From NCBI GenBank assembly GCA_007449985.2, contig VIIQ02000130.1, forward strand, positions 124,001 through 188,000: DNA of 64,000 nt. The letters are read 5' to 3'. A model generated the notes under the pieces. That model was not told the origin of the DNA. It saw only the letters and a list, made by a program, of their open reading frames with translations, and searched no databases. Position numbers and translations under genes: made by a program. Positions 38,846-51,535 of this stretch are shown piece by piece (positions within the stretch are counted from its first letter, which is position 1; the number at the start of each line of letters is the position of its first letter). Source of the stretch: Desmodesmus armatus (lineage: Eukaryota > Chlorophyta > Chlorophyceae > Sphaeropleales > Scenedesmaceae).

Positions 38846-41800
38846 GCAGTGCACTTGCCACCTGGCGATGACGCCATGTTTCCGACCCGTTGACTGGGTC
38901 AACTGTGCTTGATATGAGGCTGAGTATTTGTACTATGTATTATTGGGCAGCTGGTGACTGCACGTCCCACTGACTAACATCCCGTGTGAAGCACTTTGGC
39001 AGCCACATCCCCAACACATAATCCTCGACTTGCCTCCTCCGCCGGCTTGAGCAATACATATGTGCAGCATGCCAGCGGTCCCTGATTGACAAGCCCAATC
39101 GACACATACACCCTACTATGCAACGATATTGGCCACTTGATCAAAAAGAGCACCAACGAGTAATCTCATAACCGCAAATCCAAACAGCAAGCCTTGGCAA
39201 CAAGCAAGCCAAAACAGCAAGCTTGGCGGCAGCCATGTCTGCAGAACAAGAACACTTCCACTCCCACTGAGAGCATCAGCATACTCTCCAGATGCAAGCT
39301 GCTGCAAGCTGCCACCCGAGGCCACTGCTTGTTTGAAAAAAATGGCTACTTTTCCATCCCCATCCTGCCCCCTGCCCCCAAAAAGAACGCCTGCCAGGAG
39401 GACAACCAACTGCCCTACAAAAGGCTACACCCATAAAAACAGACACCCACGGTGACAGCATCATTAGCGGGGGACAGCACATAACAGCTGCCCAGTCTAT
39501 TTGCCCACATGCACCAGAATGCGGGCATATGCTTTACGCATACACTTCAAGGCCACAAGGGGCGCCAAGGCGTTGCAGGAGGCCAGCTACCGATGTGTAT
39601 ACAACCAACGCAGATCATGCGCCCACATGCATTTGTTCCTTTCCCTACTTGCACTGCTACGGCCACCCCAGTTACGCAATAGCCGACATTCTAACTGCTG
39701 AAGCAGCCAGCAATGGACAACACACCGTACTGTCGCACCACAACACCTTGAGCATAAAAAAGAATGGTGATGTGACTGCATGGCCCCCGCCTTGCTCCCC
39801 TACCAGCCAGCATGGCCAATGGGCATCCCTTCTCACTAGCTGTATTACGTACACACATGGTGCATCCACATGAGGGTGCTGGCAGTAGCTGCCAGCACTG
39901 CTTGCTGGCAGCAAGGAAAAGCAGGGCGTGAACCACGCAAGGCAGACACTGCCCCATGATGCTGTAATAAAATCTTTTGGACATTGTTACTATCAGGGGC
40001 CAGTCACGCGCGCACACATGCTTGTTGCAGTAGTGTGTTCAAGGCTGTGTTCAATAGCCCATCAAGGCCCTCAAAGGTCAGTGAATAAATGTGCTGCATG
40101 CGGGCATGCACAGTATGCCTGGTGCGAATAGTGAAGCCTGGCCTGGCCTTTTTTATCACTTGCCAGCGTGGTGCCCATCTCACTGTGCCCAACTGAGCTC
40201 TCTGACGTATACGTAGGATGTGTTGTGCTCCCATCACTCCTCCCCCTGACTGGGGCCCAGCAAGTTCCCCTCTGGATTGCCGTACGTGTTCATTCACAAC
40301 ACAAATAACCTGGGTGGCTCCCTATGATACGTATCTGTTGGGGTTGTGAAAGTATCCTGTGTTTTTGGTTGGTGCTTGGTGTTGGCGGGTGCATACCCGG
40401 CCGCTGGAGTCTCTGGTTTTGTGTTGCTTTCGAAGGGGAGGGACGGTCTCAAGTGGGAGGCAAAATGGCAGGGGGAGGTTCCAGCTGTCGCAGGCCTTTG
40501 CGCCATGTCTGGTTACTCATGTGGTGCATGTTTGTGTCAGTCACTGACGCAAGCTCTTGATGAGTCACCAAGCAGTGGTGGGGCCTAGGCCTGCTGCTGG
40601 TGATTGTTGCCGTGCAGTATTGAATCCAAGTGTGGATGGAAGCATGCCATAGAGAAGTGTGACCGCTGAACAGCTTATGTGGAATGCATCAGGATTGGTT
40701 GGTCCAGACAGTCACTGCGACTGAGCGTCCAGGCAGCAGTTGTGGCAATCAAGCACATGTGGGCGCTTGATTTTGCAGTGGCTCTAGTGCTGTTGCCGCA
40801 AGGATGGCATATTTGCAGCTTGCAAAAGTGCATTGCTGTGTGTGGAAGCTCCCGGTGATTCTCAACTTCGCTAGCCTTCACTCTCAAGTGGGCATGTAAA
40901 CTTGCAAGCGCTCATGATCACTGCCTTGTGTACTCATAATGGACGTGTCACAGCTTGGTGCAGTACTGCGCTCAAGACTTTCAGCTAGCAGGGTACGTGA
41001 TTCCTTCAAGCCAACGAGCTCTGCCATGCAGCTGCAGGTTCAGTCTGGGCTTTCCTGCTGACAGTTATTCACTGTGGCGCTGATCAGCACCACAGCTCTC
41101 AGCTTAGCTGTTAGTGACAGTCTCAGTATTGCACGGTGTGCCTCATGCCATGAGCCTCATTGGACACTGGCTTGACCAACATCAGGGCGAAGCTGCCAGC
41201 ACATGCACATGTAATACCAAGGTTCTGGTTATTGCTGCAATTCCACACATTACCCTTCTGCCTTTCTCCTTTCAGTGAAAGCGGGGAAGTCTTGAAAAGG
41301 CCCATTGGCTGCAGCCTGCCACGGTGGCAGACGTGCACAGATCATGCACATATCACTGGTTTGCTGCAAACCTACTTTCTGTTGGCCTACCCATTTCATC
41401 ACGTGTTGAGAGTACCCCAGCGGTGATAGCATCCACTTGTAACAACCTCCCCCACAAACAATGTCGGAAGCACGTGGTGCACATGGGGCTTCAGCTGCTT
41501 CTGAGGGGACGTCCAGTTGGTGTGAATGAGCATTGCTTTGAGGTGCAGTTTGTGTCGTTTGCTGAATACAACAGCGGATGATTCCATAGTGTGAGCTTGT
41601 GTCTGCTGGTGCAGCTGCACAACTCCAAGCAGCTCAGCGGAGCTGCACAGCCACCCTATCGGTTGCACGTCTATTATGAAATAGACCAGTTTGAGTGATT
41701 AATTTGTCAAACACGGCTAGGGCGTTGCAGGGTTGCTTTTCCAAACCTTGCAAGGTCGATGGCGGGAATCGAGGGCAGCTCGGTTTTGCACATGTTGTTC

Positions 41801-42121
41801 AAGTACGTCGTATGATACACGTAAGGAACCTGATCAAAATCTTGCGTTAGTCCTGTTACACAGGCTTGGTATGCACCAAACCTATTACGTCTCATCCGTG
41901 GTTGCGCACTGCCAAGGGGCTGGCACATGCTGAAGATGTACGTACGTACACATCCCAGGGTGCAGCACTTTCTTTCCTGCACACTTTCAAAACAACTTTC
42001 ACACAGTAAACTCTTTCAGCAGAAGAGTATGCCTGTTGGAATTGCGCGGGAAAGCGGATACCGTTTCGTGGGCCATAGAGCCCGCCCTCAATACTCCAAC
42101 AAAATCAAACAATCGTAATCA
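38846..42121. other. MCO3-MCO4 spacer (3.3 kb)
   Basis: No supported gene. Small ORFs are present, but none has a recognisable product. The part just before MCO4 carries three overlapping GTAC cores (41938-41949) and a TTTGTCAAACA string (about 41704) similar to one upstream of MCO2 (about 17019). Confidence 0.45.
41938..41949 (+). promoter_or_regulatory. triple GTAC cluster upstream of MCO4
   Basis: GTACGTACGTAC contains three abutting GTAC tetramers, 173-184 bp before the MCO4 ATG. In Chlamydomonas, GTAC is the core of copper-response elements bound by CRR1. The downstream gene encodes a copper enzyme, so a copper-response role is a reasonable but untested inference. Confidence 0.3.
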
Positions 42122-45100
42122 ATGTCTAAGCAACTGCGAGGACCAGCCTCGCCCTGGCTTGCCTGTCTATTGCTCCTTGTGTCGTGTGGCAAAGTGCTGT
42201 CAGCAGCAAATGTGAGCAACTCGATTGGCAGTGGACAGTGGTGGTTGATCAGGCCTCCAACCAGCTATTTCGAGCCAGACGTAGATACCACGCAGGCGAC
42301 ACCGTTTCCCAGGGTCCCTCCCTCTCCATATGGGCCAGCAGCCAGAATTTGCCCACAGGCTAATGGTGTACCCTATTCAGTGGACGGGTACCCAGGGACT
42401 CCCTACATCATCACCCCTTTCTCAGACTTGTTCCAAAACCCTCCCGAACTACCATCAGACGGGACAGTATGCAGGACAGGGGACACAGACCCTCAGCATT
42501 GCATGAAGACATACCAAATGGAGGTGACTGCTTTTCAGGCCAGGGTGTTTGATAATGCGATCCCAGCGTGCAGGGCTTTCCCTGGAACATGGATGATGGG
42601 CTACAATGGCATCACACCCGGACCAACCATCCGACACCCTGTGTGAGCACCCCTGAGGATGTTATGGGGGGGGGGGGGGGACAGGGGGGGGGGGGGGCAG
42701 ACACGTAGGCAGCAAATAGAAGTGCAGCAGGACACAGCAGCAATGCAGCAGCTGACAGAGTCTTCAGAGTGGGCCACAACAGCACATGCGAACACGTCTC
42801 TTTTGGCACTGATGCTACGGTATCAAGTCCAGTAGTGCTAGGCTTTGCTGGCAGCTTGCTTACTGTTGCTGAGTACTGTTGGCAGCCGCTGTTGGTCCAG
42901 AGTAGGATTGCAGCTGAGGAGCAATCAGCAACCAAGGCCCAAAAGCCTGCTCACTTTGCTGCAGCCATAGACAATGCTGCAGCCAGTGTCCAGCAGCTGC
43001 TGCCAAGCAGTACCGTGCAGCTGTCTCTTTGTTGACAGCAGGAACAGCGTCATGCAGTTGCCTTGAACATCTTCAGCCGTAGTACGAGCACTCTTCTCCT
43101 CGAACCATAGCAGCAGCACTGTTGACCTTCAGCCGTGGCAGCAGCACTCTTGACCTTTCACCCGTTCAGCAGCAATGTTGATAATCAGCTGCGGCAGCAG
43201 TACTGTTGATCTTTCACTGTGGCAGCAGCACCCTTCTCCTTCACTTGTGGCAGCAGCACTGTTGATTGTCAGCCGTGACAACAGCAGCGACACTGCAATT
43301 TATAGTGCGTGCTGGATGCGGTGTTTCAACACCGATGCAACCACGATCAGCAGCTTCAGCCCCCGTTGGGCAGCTGGCTGTAGGGCATGAGGCAAGTTGT
43401 CTGCCGTATTGGTGCAGTTTGTGTGTGAGCAAGCACCCTCCTGTCCACTCGTGCAGCATAAAGAAGCTCAGATTATAAAGGTTCCTCAGGTGTTGCTGGC
43501 AGTGCATGCCTAACATACTTCACACGTGCTGCAAGGGCTGCAGTTCATGCACATGTGCGCTGACATCCTTGCCTTATGTACTGATGACTAATGCAGGGGC
43601 CATGAGGCGCTGATCCGTGTTACTAACAACATCGACCCAGCCTCTCCCTTCAACCTAGTGGGGCAAGCCCCCTGCACCACCACCCGCAGTGGCAGGCCCC
43701 TTGCAGTCCATGCGCATGGATCTGCATCGCTAGCAAGCTTTGACGGTTGGGCGGAAGACAACATCTGCTTTGGTAAGTCCCAGTAAGGCCAGCAGCGGTC
43801 TGTCAGTGGCCTTAGACGGACGGACTTGGTGTCTCAGTCTTGCAGGGGACTTGCATTTGCCAGCAGCGGATGGACACGTCTGCAAGCAGCACAAGCAAGC
43901 AGATGATGTTGACGCTGCTTCTTTGGCGCGCTGTGCCATTTTTTGCAACATGCCGTGCTGAGGGGCGGGGAGCCGAGTCACACCACTTTTGTCATGAAAT
44001 GATAGTAGTAATCCTTCATAGCCCCATCCAAACCCAGTAACGGCATAGGTTTACCTCCAATGCCTTCACGCCCCTTGAGGCAGACACTTGACACTTTCTT
44101 GCATGCTGCGTTCCAGCCTCTGACTCCTTGCCCGCCCACAGCGTTTTGCATGCTGTTCAGACAAGGCATCCCCAGCCGCACTGCATCGCCTTTGTTGTGT
44201 GCCCGCCCTTGCTCCAGGCGAAACCAAGGAGTATGTCTACCCCAGTCAACGTCCAGCTACTGGCTGGTGCGTGTTGCAGTGGTTTCCAAGGGTTTGGGGG
44301 CGGGAGGTAGAACAGCAATGGCGATTCAACAGCTTGCTTACCGTCATGACACGCAAAGCATGGAGTATGAGTATTCACGTGGTAGAACCTTCATGCTATG
44401 TGTCATCCAAGCTGAGATCAGTAAGGGCTTTTCACCTTGAACATCTCAACAGTCAACTTCAATGTTTGACTCAAACATTATGATCATGTTGCACCCCAGG
44501 TACCACGACCACGCCCTGCACATCACCCTGGACAATGCCTACCACGGCCTTGCCGGGTTTTTCTCCATGAGTGACACTCACAGGGAAAGTGGCTGTACAG
44601 CGCCCTACAACCTGGACGTAAGTAGGAGGATCTCAAGTTTCATCAGGCAGTGAATACAAAGGATATGCGCACAGCCGCAACCCAAGGGCTCATGCATTTG
44701 TGTGAAACATGCCATCAGCCATCAGCATTGTGAGATGAAACCACCTGGCCTGATTGCAGGAGGGCTGCCGCTGCTGCTTGTCATGACAAATGAAGGGCTA
44801 TAATTTCCAGCCAACACATCCAGACATGACGGTCATGCTTTTTTGTTTATGAGAGCGTTTCAAAATTAGTGAGCCGATAGTGGGTTAAGATCTTGGTATG
44901 TGGCTACGTCTGCAGGCCATTGAAGAGAAAGTCATGATGCTCAAGGACGCTGTACTGCAACCAGACTGCAACCTGTATTACGACTACCAGGGACCACACA
45001 ACCGCAACTTCTTTGGTAAGTCTGCAACACCTCGTCACACCATCATAAACTCCTGCAGGCAGCACCGTGCATTGGATATCTGTTACCGCTGATGCCGCAG

Positions 45101-48100
45101 GACTCTTGGCGGATGTTCAGTCCCGGGTGTATGCAAGCAAGCGGCTCATAATGATGCCTTATGCACTGTGTGGGTGCAAGACCGTACAGTGCCATTCAAT
45201 GTGTGCAGTAAAGCCAGTCAGTGCCACCGAATCCGTAATCCAGACAGCCTGGAGCTCTGCATATAGCACCGGCTGGCACGAACAGTGTTGAGGTCTCCTA
45301 CCCGCCATCTTGACGGTATCATGCCCTGCTTCTGCGGGTCTGCAGGTGACATAAACACCATCAACGGTGTCGCTTTCCCTGAGATGCCCCTGGAGCCAAA
45401 GTGGTATCACTTCAGGATCCTGAATGCAGCCGTGTCTCGCCCTTACCTGGTCAAGATCAAGGATGAGTTTGGCAGGGATGTGCACCATATCATCTGCAAG
45501 GTGTTTGCGGCAGATGGAGGGTACAGAAGTGAGGCGATCCCTTTCCCGCCAGAGGGCCTGCAGCTTGCCAACGCAGAGCGGTATGATGTCGCCTGCAACT
45601 TCGAACGTTTCAGGGGACGCAGACTGTACCTATGGTGAGATGTATGAAGATGGTAGTGGTTACAGTTGTGAAAGTTGGTCTTGCACACCCTGAGGGTTTC
45701 AGTCCTGCACCTTCACCGTTAGCCGCTAGCAGCATGGCGGCAGAAGCGGCTAGCGGTGTTCCAGGGCTCAGGTGGCCCTGGTGCAGTTAGCCGCTAGCAG
45801 TGTGGCGGCAGAAGCGGCTGGTTTGCTTTTCATTTGAAAGCATTGTTGTTCACGCATAAGAAACCACCGAGTCACGCATGTCTTTTGTTTTGCAGGAACG
45901 GTAACAACGGAGCGATGTTCAAAGATGTGAGTGAGGTCTTGACATCGCCGGGGCAGGAACGACGGAACGACGCAACGGCGGCAACCTTGCATCGCCGCAA
46001 CAAGAGCAGGCTGTGAACGGTCCCACGCAGAGTCTCAGCAACACAGTTGTGGTTTTACGTATATCGGGTTTTCCTAGCCGGCAGCAGCGTGTTGCCGCTT
46101 TGTTGTACGCCGGACTTCCTAACATAAACGTAAGCTGGCGTTGTTTGCGCCACAGCTAAATCCAACTTTTGCCACGCCCGCTGCTGCTGCCACTCCTGTA
46201 CATGGCTGCCATCAGGTCGCATACTACTGCCACTCCCACCTTTTGGCGCTGTTGACCATCAGTAGGACTACCTCTACTCCAAACCCTCCTGCATTCGACG
46301 AGCGCCTGATCCCCGCCAACCCAATGTACCTCCAGAAAGTTCTCACACAAGCGGACTTTGTGGCAGCCAACGCTCTCATGGCTCAGGTTAGAACAATGGG
46401 GAGGGATAAAGGCTACTGGCAGCCCACCGCTTGCTTTGCTTAGATGGGCTTGAATCATGTGCATGGCGCCAACGATGTGGTTGTGCATCACCAGTAAGTA
46501 GGTAGGTACCTACGCCTATGGAGAACCACTGGCTCAGAGGGGTTGCATGTCTAGAATGCTAGCCTACCACAACTGCCACCTGTGCTTCACGACATGAGTG
46601 CTGCATTGTTTGGCTCAGTCTACCCATTGGCTTTTGCTTCGTCCCTGCCTAAATCAGCTTGCTGCTGCTGTTGCTGTTACCCCCGCTGGCTGCTGTTGTC
46701 ACCAGGATCTACCACATCGCATCTTTGAGTTCAACAGGAATGGGGGCCTGTGGACCATCAATGGCGAAGGCTGGGCAACAGCAACGATTGCAGGTGAAAG
46801 CTTAGAGAGCTGATCATATGTGATTCTCTCAGGAGTCCGCCAGTTTACCTCTGCCCTTGACTGTTCACTGCTTTCCAGCTTGCTGTCTTTCCTGCGGATA
46901 TTGGTTTGATGCAACTTGCGGCTAGGCCCAGGCGATTGATGGTGGAGCTTGCGTTATGCTTGTTGTTTCTCTGGTCAGGCAGCACCTGCTGTAAGAAAAT
47001 ACGGTTGCAGATAGCAAAACACACCATTTTTCACAGTGCCAATTGCTGTATGTGTGACGCAGCTGCTGACGTGGGCCAGAACACTTGGGAGTTGTGGTAA
47101 GCTGCTTATCTGCGAACTTGGACGTGCGACCCGAACTAGTGACATCGAGTCACAGCATGTCATAAACGGATGCACCAATGATCACATGACGTGGCCACGC
47201 ATGACGCTTGCATTTGGTCAGTCTTCTGTGTTCAGTAACCCGAGGTGAAGCTTTTATCTTGACTGTGTGCGCCACTGATGGTAAGGGCTTGTCTGGTGTG
47301 CAGGCACATCACCACAGGAGGCGGCTGGTTCCACCCCGTGCACATGCACATGGTGAGCTGCAGCAATGATTGCGAAACACCCAGCAGCAGGACTTCCATC
47401 AATATTTAAGTCTGCAGGACACTTCGCGGCAAAATTGCCGCGTAGCTTGGCTATGGCGGCAACCTGACAGCACAGCATTCTTGCTTTCACATGGCAGTAC
47501 CGCTGTCTACTGCACGCTCCACACAGCACTTCGAATTTGTCCGCAACGTGATGTGCACAATCGTGTTATTCAGGTCGACTTCTTTATCCTTAAGCGTGGG
47601 AAGTCTGATGATCTTGGCGACGGTCTTTTTGCGTACGAGCGCGGTGTGCCAAAGGACATGCTGTTCCTGGGCCCTGGGGAGGACATCTGGGTGCTGACTA
47701 GGTGAGGGGGCACCAAGGCAGCAATGGTTACAACCACTGAGGCGGGTTTGTAGATTGGGGAATTTGGACATAGCAGCCGTCACGCCTTGGGAAGGGGTAC
47801 AAGGACACACCCTCTGCAGGGTATCCTATCCTGCAGCTGCACGAGTGTGAAGGGCGACCCGTGTAATTCGAGCACCAGGGCACTTAACAGAGGCCCCTGA
47901 CTCAGGCTGCAGCTGCGGAAGGGGGTGGGTGGGTGTGGCAGCGCAGGGTATTGTGGTGCTGCTGTGATGTGTGCCATGGGTCAAGCGCTGAAAGGAACAG
48001 AGAAGGCACCTCTTGCTTTCACGCCAGGGCCATGGCATCAGGATGAACACAGTGCCCTTGCGCTAGTGCCTGCAGTACCCAACATGCCCCAACAGCAGTA

Positions 48101-49540
48101 CAGCCTCTCGCCCTTGTCTTGCCTTGAGGTTGCAGACTTTTTGATAGCCACAATCACTTGCACGCATGCTGGCACCCACAGAATGAAGCTAAAACATATA
48201 CATGCTGCGTGTGTGTTGTTGCTACACAGGTTTGGAGCCCACCGCGGGAACTACATGTTCCACTGTAAGCCAACCCTGCTTCCTGGACTTGGGCCATAGC
48301 TGCCTGGTGTTCCCACATTGGATTTTGCTGCTGCACAGGCAACAGACACTATCAATGGCATGGTTGCAGCGTGCCGTCTTGACAGCGCTGTGGCCCATTG
48401 CGCACCTTGGCTGTTCTTCATTCACGAGCTGTCCAAGCTTGGTGGGCCAGAAATACTCTGCATGCGACTGCATTCTACAGCAGAAACATAATACTTTGTT
48501 TGCCTGTAATCTGCCACGCAGGTCACAACCTGGTGCACGAGGACCACGATATGATGAGGGCCTATGTGGTGGTGGGGGGTGCAGGGCAGGACAACCAGCC
48601 AGTGCTGAACCCTAGCACTACACTCATCGTGAATGAGGCGGCAGGTGAGCCACACCATACTGCTGTGATCATCATGAGTCATCATAAGTCATGACATGCC
48701 CTGGATGAAGGACAACCCGGTTGTGAGCAACTGACAAAGCGCCTAAAAAGTAGACAACCTGCTGCCTTAGGCGCTTTGTCAGTAGCTCACAACTGGGTTG
48801 TCCTTTATATAGGGCATGTCATGCAGTGCTGGGCTGCTGCACACAGCACAGTCTTATCCAGATGCCTCTAGATCTACAGATATGGGTCCCAGGACCGTAA
48901 CAGCATTAGTCATGTTATGCCCAGGTTACAGAGCGCTGCTGTGTGGCATTTTGAACACTGGCGTGAAGTGTCTCTCAGAGAAACGGTTTACATTTCAGTG
49001 AGATGAGCTGCTGCTGAACCGTTTGCTCTGCAGGTCTGATTTACAACAATAACGAGCTCAACAACGCCATGTCAGCAGCTGCTGCTGCTAAACCAACGGG
49101 GCAGTGGCCCCTGTTTGACACAGCTTACTGGCAGAGCCAGGTTGACAGGGTGAGTTGACAGAGAGGCGTGTGTTACTGCAGCGACTGCACTTGCACGTGC
49201 AGTCATTCAAACCGGCTGTGTGTACTGAACCCTACACCAAGAAAGCCTCAGGACTGGTGCAGACCTGCAGCATAAATGCTGGCACCCTATCTAAGGGGCA
49301 TACTTGTTGATGCATGCATCTTCAATTTTTGCAACACCCGTTGACTCGGCGCATTGTTGCCCAGCCAACAAGGGCGCCAGCCAGTCATAAGGCTGAATGT
49401 ATGCGGCTTGCTGCTGCTGTTGCTGCCCGCAGAATTACTATCGGATCTTCTACCCTCAAAGCACAGATGACCCGCGCCTGCAGGCTGATCAGAACCCCTG
49501 GTATGCTCAAGTCTGCGCAACCCTGCCGCTGGCGCCCTAG
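42122..49540 (+). CDS. MCO4: intact CotA-like multicopper oxidase, subfamily A
   Basis: Exons: 42122-42642, 43597-43772, 44218-44266, 44500-44617, 44916-45015, 45346-45634, 45896-45926, 46216-46386, 46706-46793, 47063-47096, 47304-47352, 47574-47701, 48230-48264, 48522-48644, 49034-49149, 49433-49540. Phases agree throughout, giving 711 residues. The N-terminus MSKQLRGPASPWLACLLLLV is signal-like. Copper motifs are VHAHG, WYHDHALHIT, HPVHMHM and HCHNLVHEDHDMM. The middle domain begins GDINTINGVAFPEM. Unlike its paralogs it lacks the intron before the 26-nt exon (DGWAED is continuous). It has private introns before VAYYC, inside HMHM/VDFF and at AG/LIYNN. The C-terminal part (YNNNELNNAMSAAAA) has diverged, and the tail is short (TLPLAP). 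Secretion and phenol/metal oxidation are inferred from the family. Confidence 0.85.
42668..42699 (+). repeat. poly-G tracts in MCO4 intron 1
   Basis: Two G runs separated by ACA, just inside the intron after the 42643 donor. Such runs are prone to length error. Confidence 0.85.
43075..43290 (+). repeat. ~35-bp minisatellite in MCO4 intron 1
   Basis: Degenerate repeats of a GGCAGCAGCACT-(C/G)TTGA-cc-TTCAGCCGT type. About six copies between exons 1 and 2. Confidence 0.6.
45733..45822 (+). repeat. duplicated GTTAGCCGCTAGCAG block in MCO4 intron 6
   Basis: Two copies of GTTAGCCGCTAGCAG plus GTGGCGGCAGAAGCGGCT-like sequence surround GCTCAGGTGGCCCTGG. The block includes CCGCTAGC/GCTAGCGG palindromes. 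Confidence 0.6.
48690..48823. mobile_element. 134-bp foldback MITE in MCO4 intron 14
   Basis: The left arm (48690-48745) and right arm (48769-48823) are near-perfect reverse complements. CATGACATGCCCT pairs with AGGGCATGTCATG, and CTGACAAAGCGCCTAA with TTAGGCGCTTTGTCAG. The centre is ~23 bp. No ORF. It lies wholly inside the intron between exons 14 and 15. Confidence 0.75.
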
Positions 49541-50794
49541 GCGCAGAAGAAGGGCTTAACCAGACCCGTAGTACCAGTGCACCCCTCCCAGAGGGTGGCA
49601 TCATGGTGCAGGGCAAACCCTGGCCAACGGCCTGCTGTATGTGCATGCAGCCCCTGCAGAGTGCTTGCACTGCTGTTGCGCGCTCATGACTGCAACATGG
49701 CCCAGTTGCGGTTGCTTACTACTAGACTTGTTGTAGTATTCGGAGTCTGTACAACTCAGAGTCATCAAAATCACATATCACTCCTGTAGGCAATGTTGTG
49801 TTGTGGCTTGCACGTGTGTCTGGCGGTTCTGCCGCCATTGTGCTGTGGCTTGAAGCGACACCTTTAAGGTGGCGTATGCAAGCCAGGGCGTACTAAAGCA
49901 ACATTATTGTTGCTGGTTTATGTTGTGTGTGCTGTACTGGGTATACATGTCACTGGCACAGCCAGTTGCTCACTGACGCGGAGACACTCATGTTTGGTCA
50001 CATGCCAAGCGCTGTGTACAAAGCGAGAAAAGCCTGGCATGGCGCTGAACACAGCGCTGCGCTAGCGCTTCGCTTGTGACCAAAGCTACTAGTAGTAGCT
50101 TGTATGTCAGCATGGTTTTTGCAGCCCGTCTAGTGTGTGTGCCTAACGTACTGTTGGTTACCCCTTTGACCATTGCTCGGTCGCACATGCAGGTCCAGAG
50201 ACACATTATTCACAGGCAACCCAGTGGCAGTGTTCACTGCAGTTGGCTGTCGTGTGTGTGATGCATTCTTTCTTTTTCTTCTTCATTTTTTGGAGCGTGG
50301 GAGGGTCAGCGGCTTTAATCAGCCGTGCTTTGGCAACTGGAATGCTGTACAGTTACTACCCTGGGTGTTACACACCTGCCTGCTGACATGACAGCTAGCC
50401 TACCGACACGACAGCTAGTTGATATATGCGGCCGACACCTACAGGCAGTTACTGAGATCACATACTATCTCATATTCTACGGGGCTTGGGATTTTTTTTG
50501 GGTTTTGCCGTCGTAACAGCGCCATGCAGCAATGCTAGGCGCTTGAGTGTTGGCAAGTGAACTGCGGGGGAACCCGGGGGGGGGGGGTTCTCTGCATGTA
50601 CCCAGCAAACCAAACGGGTGCATGTGGTGTGCGTCAAGGCGTGCGTGCATCAAAGTGTGTCAGTCGTGGGGCAGGAGAGCAGGGGGTCATGTTGTTCTTT
50701 TTTGGATGGGAGGGGATTTGGATGGGAGGGGTAAAAGTGGTGGACCAAGCTGTCGGATTCGCGTGATGAGGAGCCCAGGTCACTGGCCAGTTGT
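49541..50794. other. downstream region of MCO4
   Basis: No supported gene. It includes the probable MCO4 3' region and a G run at 50578-50587. The 3' part adjoins the L1-like fragment and may be its frame-broken upstream sequence. Confidence 0.35.
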
Positions 50795-51535
50795 GTGTGG
50801 CGCGAGGACGTTATGTTGGCCTTGGATGGCTGTCAGCGTTGCTGGTCGTATGGTGTGTTGCACACTATGTCTGGCTTGCAGCTCCTTGATAGTAGCTGGC
50901 GGCAGCAGCCTTTGGAGTGGGTGTTGCAGCAGCGGTGGCAGGAGTCAGCTGTGCAGGCTGCCTTGGCTGGCCTGTTCCGTGATAGGTGGCAGGGTCTTAC
51001 AGAAGGCAGCCCTCGCACTGCACCGTCTGCCGGCATTCACAGGCTTACACACCATGCATGGGTATACCCTCTTGACCCTGGCTTTGATCCTTTCTCTAGA
51101 GACCATGCAGCCCCGCATATGAAGTTGTGCTTGTCTTTCAACTTGGCACAAAACCTGGCGCAGTTGCGTGTTGGCTCTGCACATCTTGAAATTGAGCAGG
51201 GTCGCAAGCGTAGGGAGTCTGTCCCAAGGGCGGATCGCATCTGTCGTTTGTGCTCTGGTCAGGACGCTTCGCTGGCCAACCGCGCTGCTGTGCTGGCCCG
51301 TACTGGCACCAGCAACAATGTTGAAGATCTAAAGCACTTCATTCTTGAATGTCCCGTGTATGATGATCTGCGCACCGCCTGCCCAGCCTTTGCTGACCCG
51401 GCTTCAGTCCAGTTGGGTGACCAAGATTGTGTTGCTACTGTGTTTCAACATGCCGAACAGTCGGCCCTGGCACACACTTTGTACAAAATGAAAGTGCGCA
51501 GAGCACGCTTGCTTGGCCTTACTATGGGTATTTGA
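50795..51535 (+). mobile_element. 3' fragment of an L1-like non-LTR retrotransposon ORF2
   Basis: A 246-codon open frame ends LYKMKVRRARLLGLTMGI. It contains NLAQNLAQLRVGSAHLEIEQ, then RICRLC, a ~30-residue gap, and EDLKHFILECPVYDDLR. This C-x2-C ... H-x4-C pattern followed by CPVYDDLR is typical of the C-terminal zinc-binding tail of L1-clade ORF2 proteins (known family feature). No reverse-transcriptase core is seen upstream in frame, so the copy looks 5'-truncated or broken. The upstream ~250 bp are open in other frames. Confidence 0.6.
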
